Below are positions 46,890 to 57,715 of a DNA stretch of 64,000 nt, in pieces. The position numbers were made by a program, and so were the translations under genes. Positions within the stretch are counted from its first letter, which is position 1. Every line of letters begins with the position of its first letter. The DNA comes from Drosophila pseudoobscura (Eukaryota > Arthropoda > Insecta > Diptera > Drosophilidae). The DNA lies in assembly GCF_009870125.1 (NCBI RefSeq), contig NW_022881707.1, positions 62,001 through 126,000 of the forward strand, in the 5' to 3' direction. The notes beneath the pieces were generated by a model, which was not told the origin of the DNA, made no database searches, and was given only the letters and a program-made list of their open reading frames with translations.

Positions 46890-48128
46890 ATGCATACAAT
46901 ACAATTACGCTACAAACACCGTCGCATAGTCATCAGTCAGTTGTTTTGGTTTTCATAATACAGACAGAAATTTAATTGTTATGCTCTATCGCGAAAATTG
47001 AACCAAAAGGTAGCAAACGAAAGACAATTTAGTGTGCATATGCACATATGTATGTAGGTATGTACGCGCGTAACATCAAAGAGGGGTGTTAATAAAGTTT
47101 CAGTTACATTACGTTAAACTGCTGATGTTTATGCGTTGGAACTTGATAATGAATTAAATGTAAATTGGACAAAACTCGATCCTGTGCTGCTGCTTTGTAG
47201 ACTCTTGACCGCCTGAAGTTGGTTAGAGGTCAACAGGTGCGATGTATATGGTTCCTGGCCGTACTGACGAATCTTCCGCCAAGCCTGTATTTAGTTATTT
47301 ATGTCTGAGCAGCACTAAATATTCTTGGCGATTAAGGCTGATCTGTTCCACTTGGATCTTTGGAGATTCCGACTTGGTGGTAATATAAGGTCCAGAAAAG
47401 ATGAATTATGGTTGGAGTTGGAGAAACCTCGACAACTGTTCGCCTAAGCCAGCTCCCAGGGTAGTCTTCTCGAGACTATACCGCGATGGGGCAGCTTAGG
47501 TACGCCTCCCTGCAACATAGGTTATGTCAGCACGTGCACGGCACTAATATGAAAACATACCTCTTTTCCCAAATATATCTGCACTAAATTCTTGTCATTC
47601 ACTGACCACTGAACTGTACGGCACTTGTAACTATATGCTTCCAGCAAATATTTGTGGAAATATATATATTTTCCGGATAGCACTATATATGTGTGTGCAA
47701 TATGTATGTTGCTCGCACTCGGAAATTATCACGTCTTTACAGATCGATCAACTTTCTTATATTGTTCAAAGCAGTAATAGATGATGGACTGAGTAGCCAG
47801 TGCAGCAGAGCTTTTGAGCTTTTTACTAACTGTGCAATCGTATGATCCAGAACATTCGCAGCAGCATAAAACGATCGTCTAATGCACAGCATAGCTTAAC
47901 TGTGCAATCGTACGATTGCCGTCTATGCTTCCCACTGTCCGTCGCTTGTATGTGTTCGTGGGCGTTCGGACTTAAGAGCGGCTAAGGCTTTGATCCAACC
48001 TTAAGAGCGGCTAAAGCTTTGATCCAACCTTAAGAGCGGCTAAAGCTTGATCGTTCGAAATATCACTAGGGGGTCTCACGAGACGAAAGAAGATAACCAA
48101 TTCCCTATATTTTGTGCTGGCTACTACA
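46890..48128 (-). repeat. TE-F 3' LTR, proximal part
   Basis: It continues the LTR split by NL and ends in CTACTACA (plus), the complement of the TGTAGTAG start. It contains three copies of the 28-bp minisatellite (47966-48056) and the intron candidate in minus sense (about 47511-47561). Confidence 0.93.
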
Positions 48129-48191
48129 CCACAGATAATTATACAAGACCTGCTCGACGAATAATTATCTGAAGAACTTGATTAGGAGAGA
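48129..48191 (-). other. TE-F 3' untranslated stretch with hairpin
   Basis: The same ATAATTATCT/AGATAATTAT inverted repeat as in TE-C lies between the pol stop and the LTR. No purine tract. Confidence 0.65.
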
Positions 48192-49581
48192 TTATTTCCT
48201 GATTTGAATGTCTTTCAGATGATACACGCCGAGATATTTCTTGTTCTCATCGACCAATTCGTAATAGTACGGACTTCGCTTTTTAATTACCTGAGCGGGA
48301 ATGAACACAGGGGCTAGTTTAGAACTTAACTTTTTTATAGCACTACTTTGTGTGAAATTTCTAGCATATACCAAATCTCCAATCTTTAATTGTGTATCAC
48401 GGCAGCGCAAATTGTATCTATGCGAATTTTCTTCGTGTGCCTTATTGACATTCGCTTTAGCCTGTTGCCGGATTAGCTGCAAGGAATCTGGGTTCTCCAT
48501 TCTAGTATCGTCGTTCAAAAGGTCTAGTTTACGCAAGAGTGCGTAATCCTTCCCATTCAACATCATGTTTTGACCAAATGCTAGAAAATATGGAGAATAC
48601 CCTGTACTCCTATGTAAGGTAGATCTCAATGAACCACTAATGGCATTCAGGTTACAGTCCCAATTGGAATGTTCGTTACCGATATAAGCTCGTATCGCAG
48701 CTATCACGGATCTGTTCAGTCGCTCGCTGGCATTCGCTTGCGGTGAATAAATAGCTGTGCATTTTTGTGTTATACCGAAGCTATTTAAAAATGCCTGAAA
48801 GTAGCTAGATTTAAATTGGGATCCATTGTCTGACAAGATGACTTCTGGCACCCCAAATGTATAAAAGAGAGACCCTTCCAGATATTCACAGATCTTAGGG
48901 GCTGTAAATTTCTTCAAGGGACACAGAAAATGGAACTTAGTATTGTGATCAACAACTATGAGCAATCCTATGTTTCCCTTTCTTGTGCGTGGGTATGGTC
49001 CTAAGAGATCTATGTATAATTTCTGAAACGGCCTATCCGAAGTGAATGGTTTACCCATAGGAGGTCTAGGAATCATATTCGGACTCTTGGTCGTGCGACA
49101 AACGGTGCATTCAGATATGTACTTGCGCGTCTGGCTAACCATGCGAGGCCAGAATAAATATCTTTTAAGCTTCTCTATGGTTTTACTCATCCCACAATGT
49201 GCGGAGCTAGGGGCGTCATGAGCTTGATATAATACGTTCGTAATTAACCCTGACGGAACCCAAAGTTTCCATGATGCGTTCTCTTGAGACTCATCTCCCG
49301 AAGCGAATACTGTCCTTTTGAAAACTTGACCGTCTATCACTTTCAAGTCTGGGAACTTACTCTGATTCTGTTGAATACTTTCTATTAAACTCAGATACTC
49401 AGCTGATTTGAATTGATCTGAGTCTAGATCAACCATGGGGTTTATTTGCGTAAGCTCCTCTATAGCCGGTTCATCCTGACGCGATAGAGTGTCAGCGACA
49501 ACATTCAGTGTCCCCTTTCTATGTAGGATATTAAATGTGAAACTACGCAATTTCATAGACCATCTGGCTAATCTACCCGAT
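48192..49581 (-). pseudogene. TE-F pol, 3' part (integrase)
   Basis: Open minus-strand reading from the TE-G insertion to the stop at 48192. It begins at the end of RNase H (SGRLARWSMKL), then the HHCC region (AHCGMSK, CTVCRTTKSP), the integrase core (IDLLGPY, LSDNGSQF, SPQANASE) and the GPY/F tail ending DIQIRK. It is nearly identical to TE-C. It is cut from its 5' half by TE-G. Confidence 0.92.
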
Positions 49582-49585
49582 AAAT

Positions 49586-51832
49586 TGTAATATTCGGCGC
49601 TTGTCGTGCCGTTTATTTGAATTATGAACGGCTAACTCCCAAAATTACAGCCTAAAACTAGGCAGAAAAAAAATTCGAGTTGCAGAGCTTGTGAGCTTTA
49701 ACCATACATAGAGTATCAGCTGTTTTGCGACCAAGTGGCAACACTAAGATATGCAATTTTTCTGCTTTGCACTATATTTCATTAAATATTGCTGTGGCTG
49801 GATTCTGTATAACAGAAAAAGACCATAGAAGGTGTGGAAAAAACGTGGGTTGCTGTATCTAGTCCCAGCCTCTGTCTTTTTTACCTCGTGGCCGTCAGAG
49901 TGACCGGCAGTGAAAAAAGAAGTCTGCTTGAGCTGACCCAGTTCTCTAAACAAGGTCAAGCCCAAAGTCAAAGCCTAGTGCAAGTGCCAAGTGCGGCTCA
50001 AAGTGATCATTGAATTTGAGTGGACGCGCCAGTTATATATCGCCAATACTGGGGCAGCCGTTCGACCATTTGGAAACGAGCGCCCCCAGTGTATCAACAT
50101 TTTTCGAAACAGTGGTGCAATTCTGTTGAGGTAATTATCCACCCAGCTGCAGCGACCCGTTGAAAAATGTTCTGTTCTTTCCGTGTAGGATTAGCACCAC
50201 TAGTATCTACGTATTGAAACGCTGGTCTAGAAGATACGGATTGGTTATTCCCGGAGACCTCTTGGCCACGTGCCCGTACCACCGTTCGGTAGCCGAGGGC
50301 ATGGACTTGCTCCTCAAGTAAACCCGATCGGTGTGCTCTGCAATCTTCGCCTGGACACGTTCGACCCATGGGGATGAGCTGAGTGACTCTTCAAATAAAC
50401 CAGTCCCCCCCACGAGCAATCCAGTGTGCGAGTGTACCTAACCTCACGCCGCAGATGGACCGCGGTCATTGACCCCTGGCATCGGAAGCAGCTGATGTTA
50501 CCTGCGCCCGGTACAATCGTGTGCCACCTTCAGACCTCGAGTAGGAACTCGGTCTCCAGCCGGGAAGCATCGAACCCGCATCGGATTTAGTTATATTCTC
50601 TATCTTTCTTTCGAAATTAGACCCGATATGCGAAACCCTGTTTTTTTTTATCCGCTTTCTGTTTAACAATGTTCTTTTGATACGGCAAAAATGTGCAAAA
50701 GCCAAGTAAATACGGTATAAACCAAAAGGGAATTCCTGTCCATGGGCTAAGTCGAACTTGAACAAATGAGTAGTGTATTAATACCAATTATTTTTACAGT
50801 TTTTGATTTTGGTTGCCACGCATTCATCTCATCATCTATGCAGATACTCATCACAATCACACACATCATCATACTCATCCACCCATCAAATCACCTCATC
50901 CAACACACAACGAAAGATCTTTCTGCGTGGGAGTCAAAGTTATTAATCGTCTCGTAAGTGATTATAAGAGAAAAAAAAAACAAGTAAGCCATCTGAAAAG
51001 AATGAATGTGCGGTAACTATTCGTTGGTCTTCAACCATGATCACGGTTTTACACACGTATTACTCATGCCTTTAAACGACTTTCCATATACCCGATTTTT
51101 GTCTGGTTTTGGCACTGACCAAGTTACCGTAATGACATATGACGTTTCCTTGTTCCTATGATGAACACGTAACCTATTTCTTGCATCTATATATACATAC
51201 TACTAATCCTTTTTATAGATTTAAGAACATTATACCCTACCTCGCCCCTATGATACTCTTGATACTAGTAATACCCTATAAATGTAAGACGATACCGAAT
51301 AGCAGGCTTATATTAGGGACTAGATCCTATTAGCGTTAGGTTTGATAGGAGGTTAAATGAAGAATTATGGATTGTTTAAATAAAGTAGTTTTGGAAATGA
51401 ACCGTGGCTAAATAGATTATATCGGAACCATGCAACCTCGAAAAACGGAGATGTGACCCACCGCAGTCTTTGTTGGAGGGATCCTGACGATTAATAGGTG
51501 GCCCTGAAGGATCATGGTAGGGTGGGCGTTCTCGCCAATGGGCGATACCCCAGCCGACAAAGATCTGACCGGTGATCTTCTTCGTTCACGTGTACATGCT
51601 GATCTGTCCCTTTGACCCCCCTGTATCCCGTTTTCTAGTATCCTTTCCCTACTCGTACGCGATTTTTTTTATAAATTCTTATCTCGACCATTTGCCAGAG
51701 TTATAAATGGGTAGTAAAATTTCCTCCATGCCCACACCCCGCCGACCAGAGACAAAAGCCGAAGCCAGCGCGTACTTCCTACTCCCGTTTACCTATTCAT
51801 CAGCTCCTCGACCCTGTACGTTGTATGCTACA
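49586..51832 (+). repeat. TE-G 5' LTR (2,247 bp)
   Basis: It runs TGTAATATTCGGCG...GTTGTATGCTACA. It includes ATGGTAGGGTGGGCG (about 51515-51529), related to the G-rich block of the other LTRs, and an AATAAA near 51378. The palindrome TTGGGCCCAA is absent. ORFs inside are duplicated in the 3' LTR and look non-coding. Confidence 0.95.
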
Positions 51833-51915
51833 GGTAAAGACAAATTTTAAATGGCAATTGGTTCGAAAAGTCTGTCACGATTTTATGGCAGGGTTTCTTA
51901 AAGAATTTGTAAATT
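51833..51915 (+). other. 83-base segment between LTR and primer site (TE-G)
   Basis: It separates the LTR end, which is fixed by the 3' LTR and the target duplication, from the primer-binding site. The other elements have only 3-6 bases here. I find no second copy in the window. Confidence 0.75.
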
Positions 51916-51933
51916 TGGCGCCCAACGTGGGGC
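51916..51933 (+). promoter_or_regulatory. Primer-binding site, tRNA-Lys type (TE-G)
   Basis: TGGCGCCCAACGTGGGGC is identical to the sites of TE-A, TE-B and TE-C but displaced from the LTR. Confidence 0.9.
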
Positions 51934-52866
51934 CCTTCTTCGGCTTGCCCCGACCAAGAAAGTTTTATAAAGTCATCAACACCAATGCGAGCTGCATCTC
52001 AATGCAGTGGCACAAGACTTATTCCTTCATCCATTAATTCCCAACAGATATACATGGTCGTGCATTGTCTGGGTGATTGACTTCGAGTAGCTGGATTGCG
52101 TACCAGTTTCTAAAAGACTTTAAAGCCCCGCGCTCGAGGTTAATCAAATTACTAGGCATAGTAACGAACCTGTAGTATCTGGCCGGATAGGCCACTCCGC
52201 TAAATAGCGCGTTCTAATGTTTCGGTCGAATTTAGGTTTCAAAGTGGATTAGCTCTACTGCCTACCCACCAAGATGGGAGCGTGTTGTTTGGGGGATGAA
52301 CTTGTTCATACCGTTGCTGATCATTGTCTGCCGTTTTGGCCTGGATCAGGTTAGTCAGTGGCTTAGAGCTACGGCCTGCCCGCGAACGAAGGCAATAGAA
52401 TCGGAGATGGTATATTTCCTGGGTCAGCATAACCTTGTCTTCTTCTTCAGTTTTTCTATTGTTGTTCCGTTTTTTTTTTGTTTGACAGACGTAGGTGGAA
52501 TGGCTCTACTGTATTGTGGTTCTGGACGACCTACAGTTTTTGCGACCTACAGTATAAGTAGAGGGCCATCGGTTTGTCAGGGTTTCGGATTGCTCGGATA
52601 TCCGTCAGTGGTGTAGAACTACCGAACGGTCCCAGTTCATCCGATGACTCATTGTACTGATTGTTGATTGTTAATAATATCCGATGACTCATTGTACTGA
52701 TTGTTGATTGTTAATAATATCACCAGAGTCAGTGGGGGACACACTCCTATTAGACGAATGTTGCATGGTTTCCGAATTTTGTGGATACAGAGTAGATATA
52801 TCGATCGTTAAAAGTTAATAATCGAGAGTAGAAAAGAAAATCATATATTAGTAAAATTAGGATAGG
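51934..52866 (+). other. TE-G untranslated leader with a 40-bp tandem duplication
   Basis: No gene. A 40-base unit (52641-52680) is repeated exactly at 52681-52720. The leader ends directly at the gag ATG. The palindromic GGATTGRTCGACC block of the other leaders was not found. Confidence 0.7.
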
Positions 52867-54426
52867 ATGTCATTGGATTGGAGTTTTGACGAGATTGATC
52901 AAAACGACTATTCCGATATTATCTGTTGTATTTGCGTAAGACAGGTAGAATATCGGACACAGCTTTTAAGAACAAGTTGTAACCACGTATTTCATTTAGT
53001 GTGTTTTAATACGAGAAGAGGTGAAAAGACCGTGTGCCCGGCGTGCAACAAGCCCCTACAATCATCTGCTCCTAGTTTAGCTGAGGAATTAGCCGTAGCG
53101 CAGGCGTCCGCCTCGAACGTAGAGTCTTCTCAGCTTCGAATGAGAACCAGATCACAGCGTGTGACAGCAGGTCCAGCTGCGAATACTGAAAATTTACCTT
53201 CCGTTGGTCCAACGGAAGTCGGTGTACCAATCATGCCAGTTCAGAGTAGCGAGCCAGCGAATGAAGCAAGCCCAGGCTTGGCTCAAATGGCACAGGCGTT
53301 GACGGACGCTATGGGTCAAATCGGGTTGTTGTCTCAAGCCATGACTCAAATGACTCAGACTATGGAAATAGGATTCCAACGTTTGGCAAGTCCAACGGTA
53401 CAGCCGCCGAATGACCAAGCTGCTGGATCTTCACAGCCTAGTGGAGAAAATCAAACCTTCGAACAGTTGTTCCAAATACCAACTCGAGAGTCCGTAGGTG
53501 CCCCGATAAATCAGGCTAATGATTCTAATGTCTCGGTAACCCCATGGGGATCCCAACAGATAGCGGGACTACGACCAGATAGGATTGGACAAATAATCGC
53601 AGGATGGAAGGTGCGGTTTTCCGGAAATTCGTCCATGTCGGTGGAAGATTTCATATATCGGATAGAAGCGCTAACCAAGCAGACCTTAGAGGGTAATCTC
53701 GATCTAGTGGCCAGAAACGCCATTTATTTATTTGAAGCCAGTGCGAGCGAGTGGTTTTGGCGTTACCATAAAAGCGTACCATCCGTGACCTGGCCGCAGC
53801 TAAGTACAGCCTTAAAAACTCGATTTAGAGATGGGCGTACCGATCTGGAAATTCGTACGGCAATAGTGCAACGAAAGCAGAAGCCGCACGAACTATTTGA
53901 TACATTTTACGAAGCCATTGTAACCTTGTCCGACAAACTAGTCAACCCCATGTCCGAAATGTCGCTGCTGGAAGTGCTAAAGTCGAATCTCTTGGCCGAT
54001 ATCCAACATGAAATTTTATACATTCCCATTCTGTCAGTAGCACAATTGCGCAACATAGTGCGTACTCGCGAACGGTTTTTGCAATCAGTGGCTAAGCCTA
54101 TGGGCAGCGCTGAGCCGAAGCGTAATCCTATACGACGACAGGTGCATGAAATTGTGGTACAGACAGACAAGGAAGGCGATGAGGTCGATGAAACAGAACA
54201 GCTAGATATCGCTGCAGTAACCCTTTCCTGTTGGAACTGTGGTTGTCAGGGGCATCGGTATCAAGACTGCGTAGGTGATCGCACCGTCTTTTGTTACGAC
54301 TGTGGCAAACGGGATACGTATAAACCGTCGTGCTCTAGGTGCAACGATCCAAAAAACTCGTCAAGCCGTGCACAATCGACAGGTGCACGCAAACCAAACA
54401 GTTCGAAAGCAACGAACACCATTTAA
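52867..54426 (+). CDS. TE-G gag (RING-H2 + capsid + zinc knuckles), intact
   Basis: 519 residues from an ATG at 52867. RING-H2 at residues 20-60 (C20, C23, C38, H40, H43, C46, C57, C60). A Gln/Ser/Pro-rich linker (about 65-230) includes a MAQALTDAMGQ-type helix of Met and Gln repeats. A capsid-like domain follows (about 235-410: WKVRFSGNSSMSVEDFIYR, ASEWFWRYH, LKTRFRD). Then a basic stretch, a CCHC knuckle (CWNC, from 54229) and C-x2-C-x9-C-x2-C ending at 54342. It forms the particle shell and binds RNA. This is the only unbroken gag in the window. The frameshift signal lies within its last 25 codons. The RING's role is unknown; ubiquitin ligase activity would be inference. Confidence 0.94.
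   Translation: MSLDWSFDEIDQNDYSDIICCICVRQVEYRTQLLRTSCNHVFHLVCFNTRRGEKTVCPACNKPLQSSAPSLAEELAVAQASASNVESSQLRMRTRSQRVTAGPAANTENLPSVGPTEVGVPIMPVQSSEPANEASPGLAQMAQALTDAMGQIGLLSQAMTQMTQTMEIGFQRLASPTVQPPNDQAAGSSQPSGENQTFEQLFQIPTRESVGAPINQANDSNVSVTPWGSQQIAGLRPDRIGQIIAGWKVRFSGNSSMSVEDFIYRIEALTKQTLEGNLDLVARNAIYLFEASASEWFWRYHKSVPSVTWPQLSTALKTRFRDGRTDLEIRTAIVQRKQKPHELFDTFYEAIVTLSDKLVNPMSEMSLLEVLKSNLLADIQHEILYIPILSVAQLRNIVRTRERFLQSVAKPMGSAEPKRNPIRRQVHEIVVQTDKEGDEVDETEQLDIAAVTLSCWNCGCQGHRYQDCVGDRTVFCYDCGKRDTYKPSCSRCNDPKNSSSRAQSTGARKPNSSKATNTI
54351..54389 (+). promoter_or_regulatory. gag-pol -1 ribosomal frameshift signal (TE-G)
   Basis: A_AAA_AAC (54351-54357) is in gag phase. After a 9-base spacer, CGTGCAC (54367-54373) pairs perfectly with GTGCACG (54383-54389) around a 9-base loop. 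The -1 frame continues as pol. It lies 8 bases after the last Cys codon, as in TE-B and TE-C. Confidence 0.87.
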
Positions 54427-57400
54427 TGGACGTTTCGACAGTTCCATTACTCCCTGACTTAAAAAAACTCCCAGACATTCCTTCACCCACTTGTATTTTA
54501 CCCCCAAGTGAGGACCGAATTCCATTACCGACTCGATCTCGAAAGCGATTGCTCCAATATCGGCAAACTGTCAAAACCGAGCGCTCTAACGTATTGGCGT
54601 CAGTCGTTAATACGTCTAAGGACTGGCGACCCTATGCGGAAGTCACCGTACTGGGAAGGACGCTCAGTGGACTGATGGACATCGGTGCATCCATAAGTTG
54701 CATAGGTGGGAAGTTTGCGGCCGACCTGGTTCAGAATCCGAACCAGATCAAGCCTGTGAGAGCAGCAGTACGTACGGCGGATGGGCAGAGCCAGCCAATA
54801 ATTGGCAAGGTCACCACCGAAGTGGGTTTTCAAGGCCAGAAGAAAGTCTTGAAATTGTTTGTAGTCCCATCCTTGGCGCAAGACCTATATCTAGGCATAG
54901 ACTTCTGGTCTCGTTTTAATTTGTTACCTGCTTTTCTAGCCAATAAATCATCCAGTCCAGAGGTGTCAAGCTTAGCATTTGATAGTACGTTACATGTGTG
55001 TTTGTCGAAGCATCAGCAAGCTCAGTTAGCAGAGACGGTCAACTTGTTTCCCTCCTTTGCGAAGCAAGGTCTGGGAAAAACCGGCTGGTTGTCGCACGAT
55101 ATTGAAGTGGGCAGCGCAAAGGCAATAAAGCAACGACATTATGCTGTGTCTCCAGCCGTTGAAAAGCTAATGTACGTAGAGGTAGACCGAATGTTAGCTC
55201 TTGGAGTAATCGAAGAATCAGATAGCGCATGGTCGTCACCCGTGGTCCTCGTTCGTAAACCGGGAAAGGTGCGATTATGCATCGACAGTCGGAAACTGAA
55301 CGAAGTCACTGTTAAGAACGCTTATCCCATGCCATTGATCGATGGCATTCTCAGTCGGCTTCCTCGAGCTGAGTTCATTTCAAGCATCGATTTGAAGGAT
55401 GCCTATTGGCAAATTCCGCTGGAAGTAAGCGCTCGTGAAAAAACGGCGTTTACCATCCCAGGGCGCCCGTTGTATCAGTACACGGTCATGCCCTTTGGGT
55501 TGTGTAATGCACCTCAAACGATGTCCAAGTTGATGGATAAAGTGATACCGCCATCTCTACGAAATGAGATATTTATTTATCTAGACGATTTGTTGGTGAT
55601 CTCTGAATCCTTTGAGCAGCATATTCAAGTCCTCAATGTCCTGTCTGCCCGATTACGCGAAGCTGGTCTGACCATAAACGTGGAGAAGTCCAAATTTTGC
55701 CTAAAGGAGATCAAATACCTAGGACATATTATAGGCAACGGAACGATCCAGACAGATGTTGAGAAGGTCCAAGCGATTCAAGAGTTTCCGGTCCCCCGAT
55801 CCGTGAAACAAGTCCGTAGGTTCTTAGGTCTCACTGGTTGGTACCACAAATTCATAAAAAATTATGCGGGTATCGCAGCGCCAATCTCCGATACACTTAA
55901 GAGCAAGCGAAAATTTGAATGGACCGATGAAGCACAGAACGCGTTCGATTCCTTAAAATCACAGATGTGTAACGCTCCTGTGTTGCACAGTCCCGATTTT
56001 ACCATTCCTTTTTCAATCCATTGTGATGCGAGTCACACAGGAGTGGGTGGTGTCCTGATGCAATCAGATGAAGATGGCAACGAGGTACCCATCGCTTTTA
56101 TGTCACGCAAATTGAACCAATGTCAACGTAATTATTCCGTAACCGAAAAAGAGTGTTTGGCAGTGGTCATGTGCGTCAAGAAATTTAGAGCGTATGTAGA
56201 AGGGCATCAGTTTTCCATTATTACCGATCATGCCTCATTAAAATGGCTGATGTCACAGGCTGACCTAAACTCGAGACTAGCTCGATGGGCCCTGAAACTG
56301 CAAGGCTTCACCTTTAAGATTTTTCATAGAAAGGGTAGTCAGAACATCGTTCCGGATGCCTTATCACGAGTGCATACCGAAGACTTATCGTATATTGGCA
56401 TTGATAGCCTAGTGGACCTTCAATCGGAAGCGTTTAAATCCACTGACTATCAGGAACTCATTGCGAAAATTCAAGCTAATCCAGATCGTTTACCTGATGT
56501 AAAAGTAATGGATAACCTTCTGTATCGTCGAGCTGAACACGCCACTGGTGAGCAAATTAGTGACGACATGTGCTGGAAACTGTGGGTTCCCAGAGCTCTG
56601 GTGACAGAAGTGCTTAAACAAGGCCACGAACATCCCTTAGCTTCTCACTTCTAAGACGCTAGAACGAGTTCGACGCTTTTATTATTGGCCAAATTTAGTG
56701 GGCGATGTAAAAGCTTTTATCAACAATTGCGAAGTGTGCAAATGTTGTAAGCACCCCAATCGTCCTCTACGTCCTCCAATGGGCAAAGCAGGAGAGACCT
56801 TTCGGCTATTTCAGAAACTTTACGTCGATTTTCTAGGTCCGTACCCCCGAAGTCGATCTGGAAATATAGGCATTTTTGTAGTACTCGATCATTTTTCTAA
56901 ATTTCCTTTCCTAAAAGTGGTAAAGAAATTTACGGCGGATGCCGTAATTCGGTTCATGGAGGAAGACCTGTTTCATTGCTTTGGAGTCCCGGAAGTGATA
57001 GTGTCAGATAACGGTGTTCAATTCAAGTCACACAAGTTTAATGATCTGTTAGCGAAATACCAAATTCGACATTCGTACACCGCCGCCTACGCTCCCCAAA
57101 CCAATGCCTCAGAGCGGGTAAATCGCTCAGTACTCGCTGCTATCAAAGCGTACATTAAGCCCGATCAATCCAATTATGATGAGCAGATTAGCTTCATTAC
57201 TTGTGCGTTACGGTCCAGTGTGCATGCAGCCGTCAAAAGTAGCCCATATCGTGTTGCTTTTGGCCAAAACATGATTACTGGCGGTTCCACTTATCAACTC
57301 CTACGAAACCTCAGTATGTTAGAGGACCGAACTGTGGTATTTGATCGCGACGATTCCTTCGAGCTAATTCGCAAGACCGCTGCAGAAGCAATGAAACAGC

Positions 57401-57642
57401 AGCATGTTCGAAACGAAAATATCTATAATCTTCGAAGCCGAGAAGTAAACTTTCAAGTGGGTCAAGAAGTTTATAGACGAAATTTTGATCAGAGTAGTTT
57501 TGTGAAAGGCTTTAATGCGAAACTGGCACCTACGTTTCGGAAAGCCCGCATTAAGAAAAGACTCGGGAACAGCTACTATGAGCTGGAAGACTTCCAGGGT
57601 CGCTTTATAGGTAAATATCACGCAAAATATATTAAACAATAA
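54358..57642 (+). pseudogene. TE-G pol (protease, RT, RNase H, integrase), short deletion
   Basis: The -1-frame continuation of gag. The protease motif reads LMDIGAS (codons at 54678-54686) instead of D-S-G. RT with IYLDDLL, RNase H (DASHTG, EKECLA, TDHASL), then the integrase zinc region. A deletion of a few bases near 56650, between HPLASH and KTLERV, ends the first frame at 56654. The second frame is open from about 56650 to 57642 and covers NNCEVC, the core (VDFLGPY, VSDNGVQF, APQTNASE) and the GPY/F tail (GNSYYELED). No env follows. The pol of this copy is not expected to yield full-length integrase. Confidence 0.92.
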
Positions 57643-57715
57643 ATCGAATCAAGCACTCCAAGTGTGGATCACGCTTTGGTTAGCAAGACCCCAAAGTGTG
57701 ATTTCAGCGGGGGGG
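57643..57715 (+). other. 3' hairpin and polypurine tract (TE-G)
   Basis: GATCACGCTTTGG (57667-57679) pairs with CCAAAGTGTGATT (57691-57703), 12 of 13 positions counting one G-U, with an 11-base loop. Seven Gs (57709-57715) directly precede the LTR and form the plus-strand primer. Confidence 0.75.

Noticed and set aside
50094..51333. ORFs in the TE-G 5' LTR repeated at 58224-59464 (for example 91, 99 and 64 codons).
   Set aside because: They are LTR sequence shared by both ends. No domain is recognised and there is no link to gag or pol.
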